From Micromonospora rhizosphaerae (GTDB taxonomy: Bacteria; Actinomycetota; Actinomycetes; Mycobacteriales; Micromonosporaceae), in the NCBI RefSeq assembly GCF_900091465.1, contig NZ_FMHV01000002.1, forward strand, positions 806,001 to 870,000: a DNA stretch of 64,000 nt, in the 5' to 3' direction. The position numbers and the translations under genes are program-made. A model generated the notes under the pieces. It was not told the origin of the DNA, made no database searches, and saw only the letters and a program-made list of their open reading frames with translations. Below, one piece after another: positions 25,557 through 33,531 of the stretch. Each line of letters starts with the position of its first letter. The first letter of the stretch is position 1.

Positions 25557-25589
25557 CCCGCCGGCGCCGACCGTGGATGACCCGGCGGG
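25557..25589. terminator. weak hairpin between convergent genes
   Basis: CCCGCCGG (25557-25564) and CCGGCGGG (25582-25589) can pair across a 17-nt loop, between the DinB-like stop and the dnaB stop. There is no T-run; it could end transcription on either side. Confidence 0.35.
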
Positions 25590-25590
25590 A

Positions 25591-28272
25591 TCAGACGATT
25601 GCCATGTCGACGAAGCGGGACAGGTGGAGCTGCGCAGCAACGGTCACCGTGTCGGTCGGGCCGTTCCTGTGTTTGGCAACAATGAAATCCGCTTCTCCCG
25701 CCCGCGGCGACTCCTTGTCGTAGTAGTCGTCGCGGTGCAAAAGGATTACGACGTCGGCATCCTGCTCGATCGAGTTGTGTGTGGCGATGCCGTTCGCGAT
25801 GAAGTTGTGCGTACCGAGCACCGTCGCGTCGTAGACGTCCCGCTCTCCCAGAGACTCGATCGACGTGATCTCGTCCCAGAAGATGTCGTTGGTCGCGTGC
25901 AGGTCCAAGTCCGCTGCATCCAGGACGGCAGCGATCTTCGCGAGCCTCGACCGGCGAGGGGCGTGCTTCCACAGCGTGCTGCCGCAGAACTGGGTGCCGA
26001 TCGCAGCAGCGAACTGCCTGTGGCTCATGCCCTGCTCGGCCAGGATCTCCCGTACTCGGGTCCACACCTCGGCTGGGACCGTGTCGACGTTCGTGTTGCT
26101 CTCCAACGAGTCCAGGGAGGCAAGAAGCGAAGAACACTTGACCGACCGTTCACCGTGGACGCCGATCTCGCGAAGGAACCGAAGTTGGTCGTCCCGCCCT
26201 GAGATGTCGAGGGTGTACTGCGGCCTGTGACGGACAACCGGCACCTGCCTCAGTCGGGCGCTGATGCCGTACCTGAGCAGCAAGCGCGAGATGTCCTCGA
26301 GCATCCGGCGGCTCGTGGAGGAGAAGTACACCCGCCCGCCACGGCCGGACTTGTTGACCGTGACGGATCCGTCCGTCGCCCAGAGGTGACGGAGGAACAG
26401 GGTGATCTGTTCCTTGGGCAGACCGAAGACGGGTTGCGGCACGAACTTCTCGTGGGACCTGAGACCGAACAGTCCGAGCCGGTCGAGCCACTCAGCCACC
26501 GGATTGCGTCGCCCGCGTGCCAGTCGGTACGGAGCCGGCAGGCGGAGCGTCGTCACACGAGCAGCGGCGTAGTCGTCGCGGACGGCAGTGATACCAAAAT
26601 GCTTCGCCGCCTCTGCCACCGCGTGCAGGTTCATCTCGTCGCAGCTGGCGTAGCGGATCGGCTGACGTCGCACGAAGGAGCCGTCACCGAGCAGATGCGC
26701 CAGCAGAACTACTTCTGACTCACCCCACGGGCTGATGGCCAACGGGGGTGGAACATGCCTGGGGGCAGCGATCCGCGCCCCAACCGTCAACTCACCCAGC
26801 GGCATCCACCCGGCAAAGGTAAGGAATGGGTGGTTTGCCGTGGCGTCGATGTACTTGCCCGAGGCGAGAGTCAAGCGGTAGACCTCGCGGGTTCCGCTGG
26901 GAAAGACGTGAGTCATGGTGCGGGGGGTGTATCGAAGGCTCTCGTCCAGGGCCCAGACCGGGATGTCCCGCGCGTCCTCGGCGAGTAGCTGACCCAGAGT
27001 CACCTCGGAGTTGTTGTCGGCTCGGATAAGTCGCGTCTCTGCCGTCAGACACCCGGACTCACGCAGGTCTGAGAGCTGGGGTCGCTTGTCGGTGCGCTGT
27101 TCCGGGCCACGGTTCAGCTGGCTCACTGCGATGACCGGGCACTCGACCTCCTTGGCCAGCAGCTTGAGGCCACGGGAGAGGTCCGCGACCTCCTGCTGCC
27201 GGCTCTCGGTGCGCTTCGGCGAGGTCATCAGCTGGAGGTAGTCGACGACAATCAGCTTCAGGTTGTGCTTCTGCTTGAGCCGCCGCGCCTTGGCCCGGAT
27301 CTCCATCAGGTTCATGCTCGGCGTGTCATCGACGAAGAGCGGCGCCTCGCTGATCTCGCCCATGCAGCGGGCCAGCTTGGTCCAGTCGTCGTCGGACAGC
27401 TGCCCGCTGCGCAGCACGTGCAGCGGCACCCGGGCCTCGGCCGAGAGCAGCCGCATGACAATCTCGACCTTGCTCATTTCCAGCGAGAAGATGGCCGCGG
27501 CCTGATTGGCGCGAATCGCGGCATTTCGGGCAAAGTCCATACTTGCCGTTGACTTGCCCAAACCGGGCCTTCCCGCCACGATGATCAGCTGGCCGGGGTG
27601 CAGGCCGTTGAGGAGCCGGTCCAGGTCGGTGAAGCCGGTCGGCACGCCGGTCATCACCCCGCCCTGGGCGCCCACCGCCTCGATCTCGTCGAGGGTCGGC
27701 TGGAGCATGTCGGCGAGGACGGCGAAGTCCTCGCTGACCCGGCGCTCGGTGACGTCGTAGACGGCCTGCTGGGCCAGGTCGACGATGTCGTCCACGTCCC
27801 GGCTGCCGCCCTGACCGGTGCCGTAGCCGAGTTGGACGATCCGGGTGCCGGCCTCGACCAGCCGGCGAAGCACCGCACGCTCGCCGACGATGCGGGCGTA
27901 GTAGGCGGCGTTGGCGGCCGTGGGCACGCTGGCGATCAGCGTGTGCAGGTAGGGGGCGCCGCCGATTCGGGCCAGGTCACCGGAGTCGGCGAGGGCGGCC
28001 GCGACGGTGATCGGGTCGGCCGGCTCGCCCCGGCCGTAGATGTCGAGGATCGCGTCGAAGATGGTGGCGTGCGCCGGGCGGTAGAAGTCGTTGGACTTGA
28101 GGATCTCCACGACGTCGGCGATGGCGTCCTTGGAGAGCAGCATGCCGCCGAGGACGCACTGCTCGGCGGCCACGTCCTGGGGAGGGGTCTTGTCGAACTG
28201 CCCGTCCCGCTGCGCCGGCGCGGGCGGCTGCCCACCGGCCCGCTCCGTCCGCATGTCGTCGGTGACCGACAC
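25591..28272 (-). CDS. dnaB: replicative DNA helicase DnaB containing an intein
   Basis: An 893-residue precursor. The N-extein (1-407) has the DnaB N-terminal domain, Walker A GRPGLGKS (234-241), and the RecA-like core with VVDYLQLM. It breaks after SDLRESG. The intein is 408-833, and the C-extein SIEQDADVVILLHR... is 834-893. Spliced length is 467 residues, normal for DnaB, the hexameric fork helicase. GTG at 28272 follows GAGGGGGA. The spliced protein is essential, so the intein must be active if this is the only copy. It is separated from rplI by a gene on the opposite strand, unlike a simple ribosomal operon. Confidence 0.97.
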   Translation of the reverse strand: MSVTDDMRTERAGGQPPAPAQRDGQFDKTPPQDVAAEQCVLGGMLLSKDAIADVVEILKSNDFYRPAHATIFDAILDIYGRGEPADPITVAAALADSGDLARIGGAPYLHTLIASVPTAANAAYYARIVGERAVLRRLVEAGTRIVQLGYGTGQGGSRDVDDIVDLAQQAVYDVTERRVSEDFAVLADMLQPTLDEIEAVGAQGGVMTGVPTGFTDLDRLLNGLHPGQLIIVAGRPGLGKSTASMDFARNAAIRANQAAAIFSLEMSKVEIVMRLLSAEARVPLHVLRSGQLSDDDWTKLARCMGEISEAPLFVDDTPSMNLMEIRAKARRLKQKHNLKLIVVDYLQLMTSPKRTESRQQEVADLSRGLKLLAKEVECPVIAVSQLNRGPEQRTDKRPQLSDLRESGCLTAETRLIRADNNSEVTLGQLLAEDARDIPVWALDESLRYTPRTMTHVFPSGTREVYRLTLASGKYIDATANHPFLTFAGWMPLGELTVGARIAAPRHVPPPLAISPWGESEVVLLAHLLGDGSFVRRQPIRYASCDEMNLHAVAEAAKHFGITAVRDDYAAARVTTLRLPAPYRLARGRRNPVAEWLDRLGLFGLRSHEKFVPQPVFGLPKEQITLFLRHLWATDGSVTVNKSGRGGRVYFSSTSRRMLEDISRLLLRYGISARLRQVPVVRHRPQYTLDISGRDDQLRFLREIGVHGERSVKCSSLLASLDSLESNTNVDTVPAEVWTRVREILAEQGMSHRQFAAAIGTQFCGSTLWKHAPRRSRLAKIAAVLDAADLDLHATNDIFWDEITSIESLGERDVYDATVLGTHNFIANGIATHNSIEQDADVVILLHRDDYYDKESPRAGEADFIVAKHRNGPTDTVTVAAQLHLSRFVDMAIV
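25774..27051 (-). mobile_element. DnaB intein with LAGLIDADG-type homing endonuclease
   Basis: 426 residues, from Cys1 (CLTAETRLI) to HN before Ser+1. Splicing blocks are intact: block B GKYIDATANHPFLTF with the TxxH motif, block F VYDATVLGTHNFIA, and block G NGIATHN. Two dodecapeptide-like motifs, HLLGDGSF and HLWATDGSV, indicate a LAGLIDADG endonuclease, each with its aspartate. An extra helix-turn-helix-like segment lies before block F. The insertion point (RESG/SIEQDAD) is the same as that of the well-known Synechocystis DnaB intein. The DNA looks less G+C-rich than the exteins. Confidence 0.95.
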
Positions 28273-28668
28273 GGGGTCCCCCTCACTGCGTCGGATCGAG
28301 TCCAGCTCTACCGCCAGGGTCTGACAACTTCCGACGACCGATCCGGTCGATCGGGGGCCACCGCCCGGACGGTCGGGGGGTAACCATACGGAACCCGAGC
28401 TCAGCCACTCAACAACGGCGGTGGACGAGTCTCGGGACAACCTGTGGATGCCGGGGGACGGACATGTGCGCAGCGTGTGCACAGGATGTGGATAAGTGGT
28501 GGGGAATTCCGGCCGGATGCGCCCTGACCTGGTACTACGCAATCCCCACCCTGTGGAGGAGAGATTTCGGGTCGAGCCCTGGCGCCGTTCGTCCCGTACT
28601 ATCTGGAGCGAACGGCTACACCTGGACAGCGGATTGCACTTTCGGTTGAGAAGGGTCACGCTCCGGCC
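28273..28668. other. 396-bp divergent intergenic region with DnaA box
   Basis: Between dnaB and the opposite-facing membrane-protein gene. It contains a perfect DnaA box, TGTGGATAA (28487-28495; reverse complement TTATCCACA), and a weaker CTGTGGATG at 28442-28450. Promoters for both genes must lie here, but I cannot assign hexamers with confidence. Confidence 0.45.
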
Positions 28669-30219
28669 GTGAGTTACCGGGACTGGGGAAGCGGGGAGGG
28701 CAGCCCGCGCGAGCGCCAGCCGACCGCCTCCTGGGACGATCCCGGAGAGCCAGTTCCGGCCGACCCGTACGCCTCGGGCACCGAGCGCTACCGCACACCC
28801 AGTCGCCGTCGTGCCATCGAGCGCGGTCAGCAGGAGCCGGTCGACAACTACCTTCCCCGCTGGGCCCTGGAGTCGGGCGTGCGCCGGGCGGACGGCGGGG
28901 GCCGGCACGCCGCCCCCGACGACGACGATGACGAGTTCGACCCGCCACGCCCCGACGGCGGGTGGCGCGCCGACACCGGCTGGCGCCGGGAGGCCGGCCG
29001 CGCGCTACGGACGACGATCGATGCCGGCGCCGACCACACCGGCGAGTGGACCGTCGACACCGAGCAGGGGTACGTCGGGAGCCGGCGGGCCGAGTCGTCG
29101 AAGGACGAGCCGGTCTCCGGGCCCCCGCGCAGCCGGCCGCGTCGTTCGCGCTCGCGCCGACCGCAGGTGATCTGGTCGGGCCTGGCGGAGACCCCCGCGC
29201 CCCCCGAGGGGGAGGCCGACCGGTGGGACACCAGACGGTCGAGCCGGCGGGCGACGGCGGATTCGTGGTCCCGGCCGGGGGTCGACTCCTGGGCCCGCTC
29301 TGCGGAGCAGGATCCCGCCGAGCGGCCGGCGGTCGATCCGTGGGACGCCTCCGGGGTACACGCGTGGGACCGCTCCGCCACCGGCGGCCGGTGGGACCAG
29401 ACGGACGGCACCGGCCGTTGGGACCAGCCCGACAAGACCGGTGAGTGGGACGGGTACACCGACACCGGCCAGTGGGACCGGTACACCGACACCGGCGAGT
29501 GGAGCCGGTACGCCGACGCGGGCCGGCGGGATCGGTACGCCGAGGTCGATCGGTGGGATCGGTCGACGCCGGCGCCGGTCCGCCAGCGGGTGGCCGAGGG
29601 CTGGGCGGCAACGGAGCAGGCGGAGGGGTTCTGGTCCGGGACCCGGCTGGCCAGCGACGACCCGCGCTGGATGGACACGCCGACGTCCGCCCCGCGCTCT
29701 CCTGTGATCGGCTACACCGCCCCTCGCCCGCGTACGGTGCCCCGCCAACGGCGGGTCGAGGCGGTGAGTGCCGGCCGTCGCGCTGGTGCGGCGTCGATCC
29801 GGCGTCGGATGGAGACGTTCGGCGGTGGATCGTGGAGTCGTCGCCTCGAGGACGACCTGCTCGACCCGGATCCGGGCGGGCCGATCCGTCCGCTCGTCTA
29901 CACGGCCGCCTGTTACCTGGTACCGGCGCTGCTGGTCTTCGTCTGGCTGTTGACGCTCGACGGGCAGGCGCCCCCGGGCTGCGTCACCGACATCACCGGC
30001 GGCGGCTGCGACTCGCCGCGTACGCACGCGTTCGGCTCGCTGATCGCGGGGACCCCGCGGTTCGGCCTGGCGCTGGTGAGCAGCCTGGTCGTCGCGGTGC
30101 TGCTGCGCCGGGTCGGGACGACCTGGCGGTCGGCGACGGTGGCGCTGGCCGCCGCGGTGGTCGGTGGCGGTCTCTCCACGGTGCTGATCAGCGCGGTGAC
30201 CGGTCAGCCGATCGGCTGA
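28669..30219 (+). CDS. acidic/Trp-repeat protein with C-terminal membrane segments
   Basis: A 516-residue protein. The first ~370 residues are hydrophilic, low-complexity and rich in Asp, Arg, Trp and Ser, including a run of five Asp. Between residues ~240 and 302 lie about seven consecutive nonapeptides of pattern G-x-W-D-x-Y-x-D-T (nucleotides 29386-29574). The C-terminus has about three hydrophobic segments (~419-440, 465-483, 490-510). No enzyme motif is seen. It stands between dnaB and rplI on the opposite strand. GTG at 28669 has only a distant AGAAGGG, so the start is uncertain. Function unknown. Confidence 0.75.
   Translation: MSYRDWGSGEGSPRERQPTASWDDPGEPVPADPYASGTERYRTPSRRRAIERGQQEPVDNYLPRWALESGVRRADGGGRHAAPDDDDDEFDPPRPDGGWRADTGWRREAGRALRTTIDAGADHTGEWTVDTEQGYVGSRRAESSKDEPVSGPPRSRPRRSRSRRPQVIWSGLAETPAPPEGEADRWDTRRSSRRATADSWSRPGVDSWARSAEQDPAERPAVDPWDASGVHAWDRSATGGRWDQTDGTGRWDQPDKTGEWDGYTDTGQWDRYTDTGEWSRYADAGRRDRYAEVDRWDRSTPAPVRQRVAEGWAATEQAEGFWSGTRLASDDPRWMDTPTSAPRSPVIGYTAPRPRTVPRQRRVEAVSAGRRAGAASIRRRMETFGGGSWSRRLEDDLLDPDPGGPIRPLVYTAACYLVPALLVFVWLLTLDGQAPPGCVTDITGGGCDSPRTHAFGSLIAGTPRFGLALVSSLVVAVLLRRVGTTWRSATVALAAAVVGGGLSTVLISAVTGQPIG
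29386..29574 (+). repeat. 27-bp coding tandem repeats (W-D-x-Y nonapeptides)
   Basis: Seven 27-nt units: GRWDQTDGT, GRWDQPDKT, GEWDGYTDT, GQWDRYTDT, GEWSRYADA, GRRDRYAEV and DRWDRSTPA. The middle units are nearly identical in DNA and the outer ones degenerate, as expected from repeat expansion with decay at the edges. Confidence 0.85.
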
Positions 30220-30327
30220 CCAGGCCACGACGGCCATTGTTCGCTCGAATGGGGGCTCCGGCACCGGGCGTAGCAGGGTGCCGAGCGTCGACGGGCTCGG
30301 CAGCGGCTCGTCTGCCCGGTCGCCGGC

Positions 30328-30371
30328 GCCGCGGTCCACCACAGGCGGAGCCGCGGTCCACCACAGGCGGA
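30328..30371. repeat. 22-bp exact tandem duplication
   Basis: The 22-base unit beginning GCCGCGGTCCACC occurs twice back to back (30328-30349, 30350-30371), next to the terminator hairpin between convergent genes. It is probably a replication-slippage product. Confidence 0.8.
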
Positions 30372-30406
30372 AGGGCCCGCACCTTGCTCGGGTGCGGGCC
30401 CTTCCG
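30368..30406. terminator. bidirectional terminator between rplI and the + strand gene
   Basis: A 16-bp perfect inverted repeat: arms 30368-30383 and 30391-30406 around a 7-nt loop (TTGCTCG). It lies 17 nt past the rplI stop and serves the convergent + strand gene as well. Confidence 0.8.
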
Positions 30407-30422
30407 TGGTGCTGTTTGGGTG

Positions 30423-30869
30423 TCAGCCCTGGACGACGTTCAGGTCGAACCTGGCGGTCACCTCGGGGTGCAGCTTGACGCGCACCGGGTAGGTGCCGGT
30501 CGACTTGATGTGACCGGGCAGCTCCACCCGACGACGGTCCAGGGTCGGGCCGCCGGCGGCCTTGACGGCGTCGACGATCTCGGCCGGGGTGACCGAGCCG
30601 AAGAGCCGACCGCCCTCGCCGGCGCGGGCCTTCAGGCTGACCTTGAGACCCTCGAGCTGGGCCTTGACCTCGTTGGCGTGGTCGAGGTCGCGGATCTCCC
30701 GGGCCGAGCGGGCCCGCTTGATGAGCGTGACCTGCTTCTCCGCGCCCTTGGTCCAGGCGATCGCGAAGCCCTGCGGCAGCAGGTAGTTACGGCCGTAGCC
30801 GCTCTTGACCTCGACGATGTCGCCCGGGGTGCCGAGGCCGGACACCTCCTGAGTCAGGATGATCTTCAT
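30423..30869 (-). CDS. rplI: 50S ribosomal protein L9
   Basis: 148 residues with the L9 signature [36 protein letters not shown] at the N-terminus (rRNA-binding domain), a long connecting helix and a C-terminal domain. It binds 23S rRNA domain V. It lies 14 nt behind rpsR and is the last gene of rpsF-ssb-rpsR-rplI; a hairpin terminator follows. Confidence 0.98.
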   Translation of the reverse strand: MKIILTQEVSGLGTPGDIVEVKSGYGRNYLLPQGFAIAWTKGAEKQVTLIKRARSAREIRDLDHANEVKAQLEGLKVSLKARAGEGGRLFGSVTPAEIVDAVKAAGGPTLDRRRVELPGHIKSTGTYPVRVKLHPEVTARFDLNVVQG

Positions 30870-30883
30870 GTCCGTGCCTCCTC

Positions 30884-31123
30884 TCAGCGGGTCGTGGCCG
30901 TGTACGGCAGGAGCGCCATCTCACGGGCGTTCTTGACCGCACGGGCGATCTGCCGCTGCTGCTGCGAGGTCACGCCGGTCACCCGCCGAGCGCGGATCTT
31001 GCCGCGGTCGGAGATGAACTTGCGCAGCAGCGCGGTGTCCTTGTAGTCGATGTAGGTGATCCCGTCCTTGTCGAGCGGGTTCACCTTCTTCTTCGGCTTG
31101 CGAAGTGCCGCAGCCTTGGCCAT
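30884..31123 (-). CDS. rpsR: 30S ribosomal protein S18, zinc-independent form
   Basis: 79 residues; core [27 protein letters not shown] and [13 protein letters not shown] are S18. ATG at 31123 follows AGGAGC. The zinc-ligand positions are all missing: the usual CxxC after RKPKKKV is NPLD, and the later Cys/His positions read VTSQQQRQ. It is therefore a C-minus S18 encoded at the primary ribosomal locus, where Streptomyces carries the cysteine form (from memory). S18 pairs with S6 on the 30S platform. Confidence 0.95.
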   Translation of the reverse strand: MAKAAALRKPKKKVNPLDKDGITYIDYKDTALLRKFISDRGKIRARRVTGVTSQQQRQIARAVKNAREMALLPYTATTR

Positions 31124-31164
31124 TGCTCTTGCTCCTGGTTTGCGATCGCGGGCGCTCGGCGCCA

Positions 31165-31674
31165 TTAGAACGGGGGCTCCTCGTCGAAGTTTCCGCCGCC
31201 CGAACCACCGCGCGAGGGAGCCGGTGCAGCCGAGGCCCAGGGGTCGTCGAAGTTGCCTCCGCCGCCCTGGCCACCACCGCCACCGAAGCCGCCACCGCCG
31301 CCGCCGGAGCGGGACATCTTCTGCACCTTCGCCGTGGCGTAGCGCAGCGACGGGCCGATCTCGTCGACCTCCAGCTCGATGACGGTGCGCTTCTCACCCT
31401 CGCGGGTCTCGTAGGACCGCTGACGTAGCCGGCCCGACACGATCACCCGGGCACCGCGCTGCAGCGACTCGGCGACGTGCTCGGCGGCCTGCCGCCAGAC
31501 GGTGCACGAGAGGAACAACGGCTCGCCGTCCTTCCACTCGCCGGACGCCTTGTCCATGAATCGGGGCGTCGAGGCGACCCGGAACTTGGCGACCGCGGCC
31601 CCGGAGGGGGTGAACCGCAACTCGGGGTCATCGGTCAGGTTGCCGATGACCGTGATGGTGGTGTCTCCTGCCAT
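31165..31674 (-). CDS. ssb: single-stranded DNA-binding protein
   Basis: 169 residues: OB-fold (~1-115, beginning [21 protein letters not shown]), a glycine-rich linker (~125-162), and the acidic tip DEEPPF that recruits repair and replication proteins. ATG at 31674 is preceded by GAGGAGAT. It sits between rpsF and rpsR, the conserved arrangement; the 97-nt gap from rpsF leaves room for its own promoter. Confidence 0.98.
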   Translation of the reverse strand: MAGDTTITVIGNLTDDPELRFTPSGAAVAKFRVASTPRFMDKASGEWKDGEPLFLSCTVWRQAAEHVAESLQRGARVIVSGRLRQRSYETREGEKRTVIELEVDEIGPSLRYATAKVQKMSRSGGGGGGFGGGGGQGGGGNFDDPWASAAPAPSRGGSGGGNFDEEPPF

Positions 31675-31771
31675 GACCATCTCCTCGCGCACTCATCAGG
31701 TCTGTGTACAGGCTCTCAGAGCCCTCCGACAGAGCCGATGAGGCTGATCCGGGCGAACCGGGTGTGGATGC

Positions 31772-32062
31772 TCAGCGCATCTCCGGCCGGATGACCTTGG
31801 TGCGCAGCACGGACTCGTTGAGCCGCAGCTGACGGTCCAGCTCGGCCACCGCCGCAGGCGTCGCCTGCAGGTCGATGACGGCGTAGATGCCCTCGGCCTT
31901 CTTGCTGATCTCGTACGCGAGGCGCCGGCGGCCCCACACGTCGGTCTTCTCCACCGAGCCACCCGCGGTCCGGATCACGTTCAGGTACGTGTCGAGCGAC
32001 GGGGCGACGGTGCGCTCCTCGAGGCTGGGGTCGAGGATCACCATGATCTCGTAATGACGCAA
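31772..32062 (-). CDS. rpsF: 30S ribosomal protein S6
   Basis: 96 residues ([42 protein letters not shown]), full length. The start is an unusual TTG at 32062, decided by a perfect AGGAGGTGA Shine-Dalgarno 7 nt upstream. First gene of the rpsF-ssb-rpsR-rplI operon. The leader can fold so that the Shine-Dalgarno is paired, fitting autoregulation by the S6:S18 complex. Confidence 0.97.
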   Translation of the reverse strand: MRHYEIMVILDPSLEERTVAPSLDTYLNVIRTAGGSVEKTDVWGRRRLAYEISKKAEGIYAVIDLQATPAAVAELDRQLRLNESVLRTKVIRPEMR

Positions 32063-32068
32063 GACGTG

Positions 32069-32120
32069 CTCACCTCCTGTGGGCTAAGCGGCCACGGTCC
32101 TTCCGTGGCAGGAGGTCTGC
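32069..32120 (-). promoter_or_regulatory. rpsF leader hairpin with CCG bulge (S6:S18-type)
   Basis: On the minus strand ACCTCCTG (32116-32109) pairs perfectly with CAGGAGGT (32079-32072), which contains the Shine-Dalgarno. Inside is a 6-bp hairpin (CCACGG/CCGTGG, loop AAGGA), followed by an unpaired stretch starting CCG (32091-32089). A hairpin with a CCG-containing asymmetric loop upstream of rpsF is the known S6:S18-binding motif that mimics 16S rRNA. Confidence 0.65.
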
Positions 32121-32494
32121 GTCGTGGCCCGCTCCGGGACCGGGGGGACCCGGCCGGACGCGGACAACCGGACCAGGATACCCGGTCCCGACGATCATGC
32201 CGGGGCCGGTCGGACGAGCCGGTCGTACGCGGCGACAGGGATCCACCCCCGGTGTCGATGACCGGAAGTGGACCCCTGTCCACTCAGACCGCGGGGCGTC
32301 CCGTCCGCATTCCTTGGGTGGGACCTGGGGAGGAACGACCACACCGATGAGGTTGGATCGAGGACGCCCCGCGGAGCTTTATCGTGTTGTTACCTGATCC
32401 GACCATACAACGGCTCTCGTCACCTGATGGGGGAAATGGAGGAATTACCCGAGCCGTGGTGCTGGTGAGCCGCTGGGTGTCACGAAGGGGACGC

Positions 32495-32526
32495 CGCCCC
32501 GTCGTGCCGGGCCGCACGACGGGGCG
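32495..32526. terminator. 13-bp perfect hairpin upstream of nfo
   Basis: CGCCCCGTCGTGC (32495-32507) and its complement (32514-32526) flank a 6-nt loop. There is no T-run and no gene just upstream to terminate, so it could belong to a small RNA or a long leader. The role is unclear. Confidence 0.4.
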
Positions 32527-32739
32527 ACCCGTTTCCGGGGGTCTCCCGCCAGCCCGGACGCGTTGTGGACCACGCCCGGCCGAAGCGTCGACCATCGATC
32601 CCACCTCTGACAACGACCGCCCGCCCGCCGGGTGACGCGCGATCGCCGGGAAGCGGGGGGCGGCGAAGCCGGAACGGGTACCGAGCGGCACGCGCCGCCG
32701 ACACCCGCGACGTCGTAGTCGGGACGTAGGCTCGCCTGC

Positions 32740-33531
32740 ATGCGAATCGGAGCCCACGTCGATCCGACCGACCCGCTGGCCGAGGCGACCGCACGCGACG
32801 CCGACGCCGTGCAGTTCTTCCTCTCCGACCCCCAGGGATGGAAGGCCCCGAAGCCCCGGGAGGACGCTGAGCGCCTGCGTGGGGCGGACGTCGACATCTA
32901 CGTCCACGCGCCGTACGTCATCAACGTGGCCACGCTCAACAACCGCATCCGGATCCCGAGTCGCAAGCTGCTGCTCGGCCACGCGACCGCCGCGGCGGCG
33001 ATCGGCGCGAAGGGGCTGATCGTGCACGGCGGCCACGTCAACGCCGGCGACGACCTGGCGGTGGGCTTCGACAACTGGCGGAAGACCTTCGCCTACGCGG
33101 CGGACTCGGGTGGCTTCCCACTCCCGGTCCTGATCGAGAACACCGCCGGCGGCGACAATGCCTGCGCCCGGCGCCTCGACGCGCTGGCCCGGCTCTGGGA
33201 CGCGCTCGGGGATTACCAGGTCGGCTTCTGTCTGGACACCTGCCACGCCCACGCGGGCGGTGAGGAGCTGTTGGGGCTGGTCGACCGGGTCAAGGCAATC
33301 ACCGGACGGATCGACCTGGTGCACGCGAACAACTCCAAGGGCGCCTTCGGCTCGGGCCAGGACCGGCACGACAACCTCGACGGCGGCACCATCGACCCGG
33401 AGCTGGTGGTGGCCGTTATCCGCGCGGCCGGCGCCCCGGTCATCGTGGAGACCCCGGGCGGGGTCGACGGCCAGGGGGCCGACATCGCCTTTCTTCGCCA
33501 GCAGCTCGGCGGGGGGAAGTCGGCGGCATGA
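32740..33531 (+). CDS. nfo: deoxyribonuclease IV (AP endonuclease, Nfo family)
   Basis: A 263-residue TIM-barrel AP endonuclease that cleaves DNA 5' of abasic sites in base-excision repair. Zinc-ligand motifs seen: [43 protein letters not shown], and the terminal VETPGG. TAGGCT lies 7 nt before the ATG (leaderless-like). Its last bases overlap the next gene as ATGA. Confidence 0.92.
   Translation: MRIGAHVDPTDPLAEATARDADAVQFFLSDPQGWKAPKPREDAERLRGADVDIYVHAPYVINVATLNNRIRIPSRKLLLGHATAAAAIGAKGLIVHGGHVNAGDDLAVGFDNWRKTFAYAADSGGFPLPVLIENTAGGDNACARRLDALARLWDALGDYQVGFCLDTCHAHAGGEELLGLVDRVKAITGRIDLVHANNSKGAFGSGQDRHDNLDGGTIDPELVVAVIRAAGAPVIVETPGGVDGQGADIAFLRQQLGGGKSAA

Larger units (their letters stand above)
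32063..32739. other. 677-bp divergent region between rpsF and nfo
   Basis: Holds the rpsF leader at the left, a short palindrome AGTGGAC-N4-GTCCACT (32267-32284), an A+T-richer stretch near 32375-32420 that may carry promoters, a 13-bp hairpin (32495-32526), and the nfo -10 (TAGGCT, 32727-32732). Short ORFs here look non-coding. Confidence 0.5.

Noticed and set aside
32268..32635. Short forward ORFs in the gap upstream of nfo
   Set aside because: No conserved features; they cross a strong hairpin and have no good starts.
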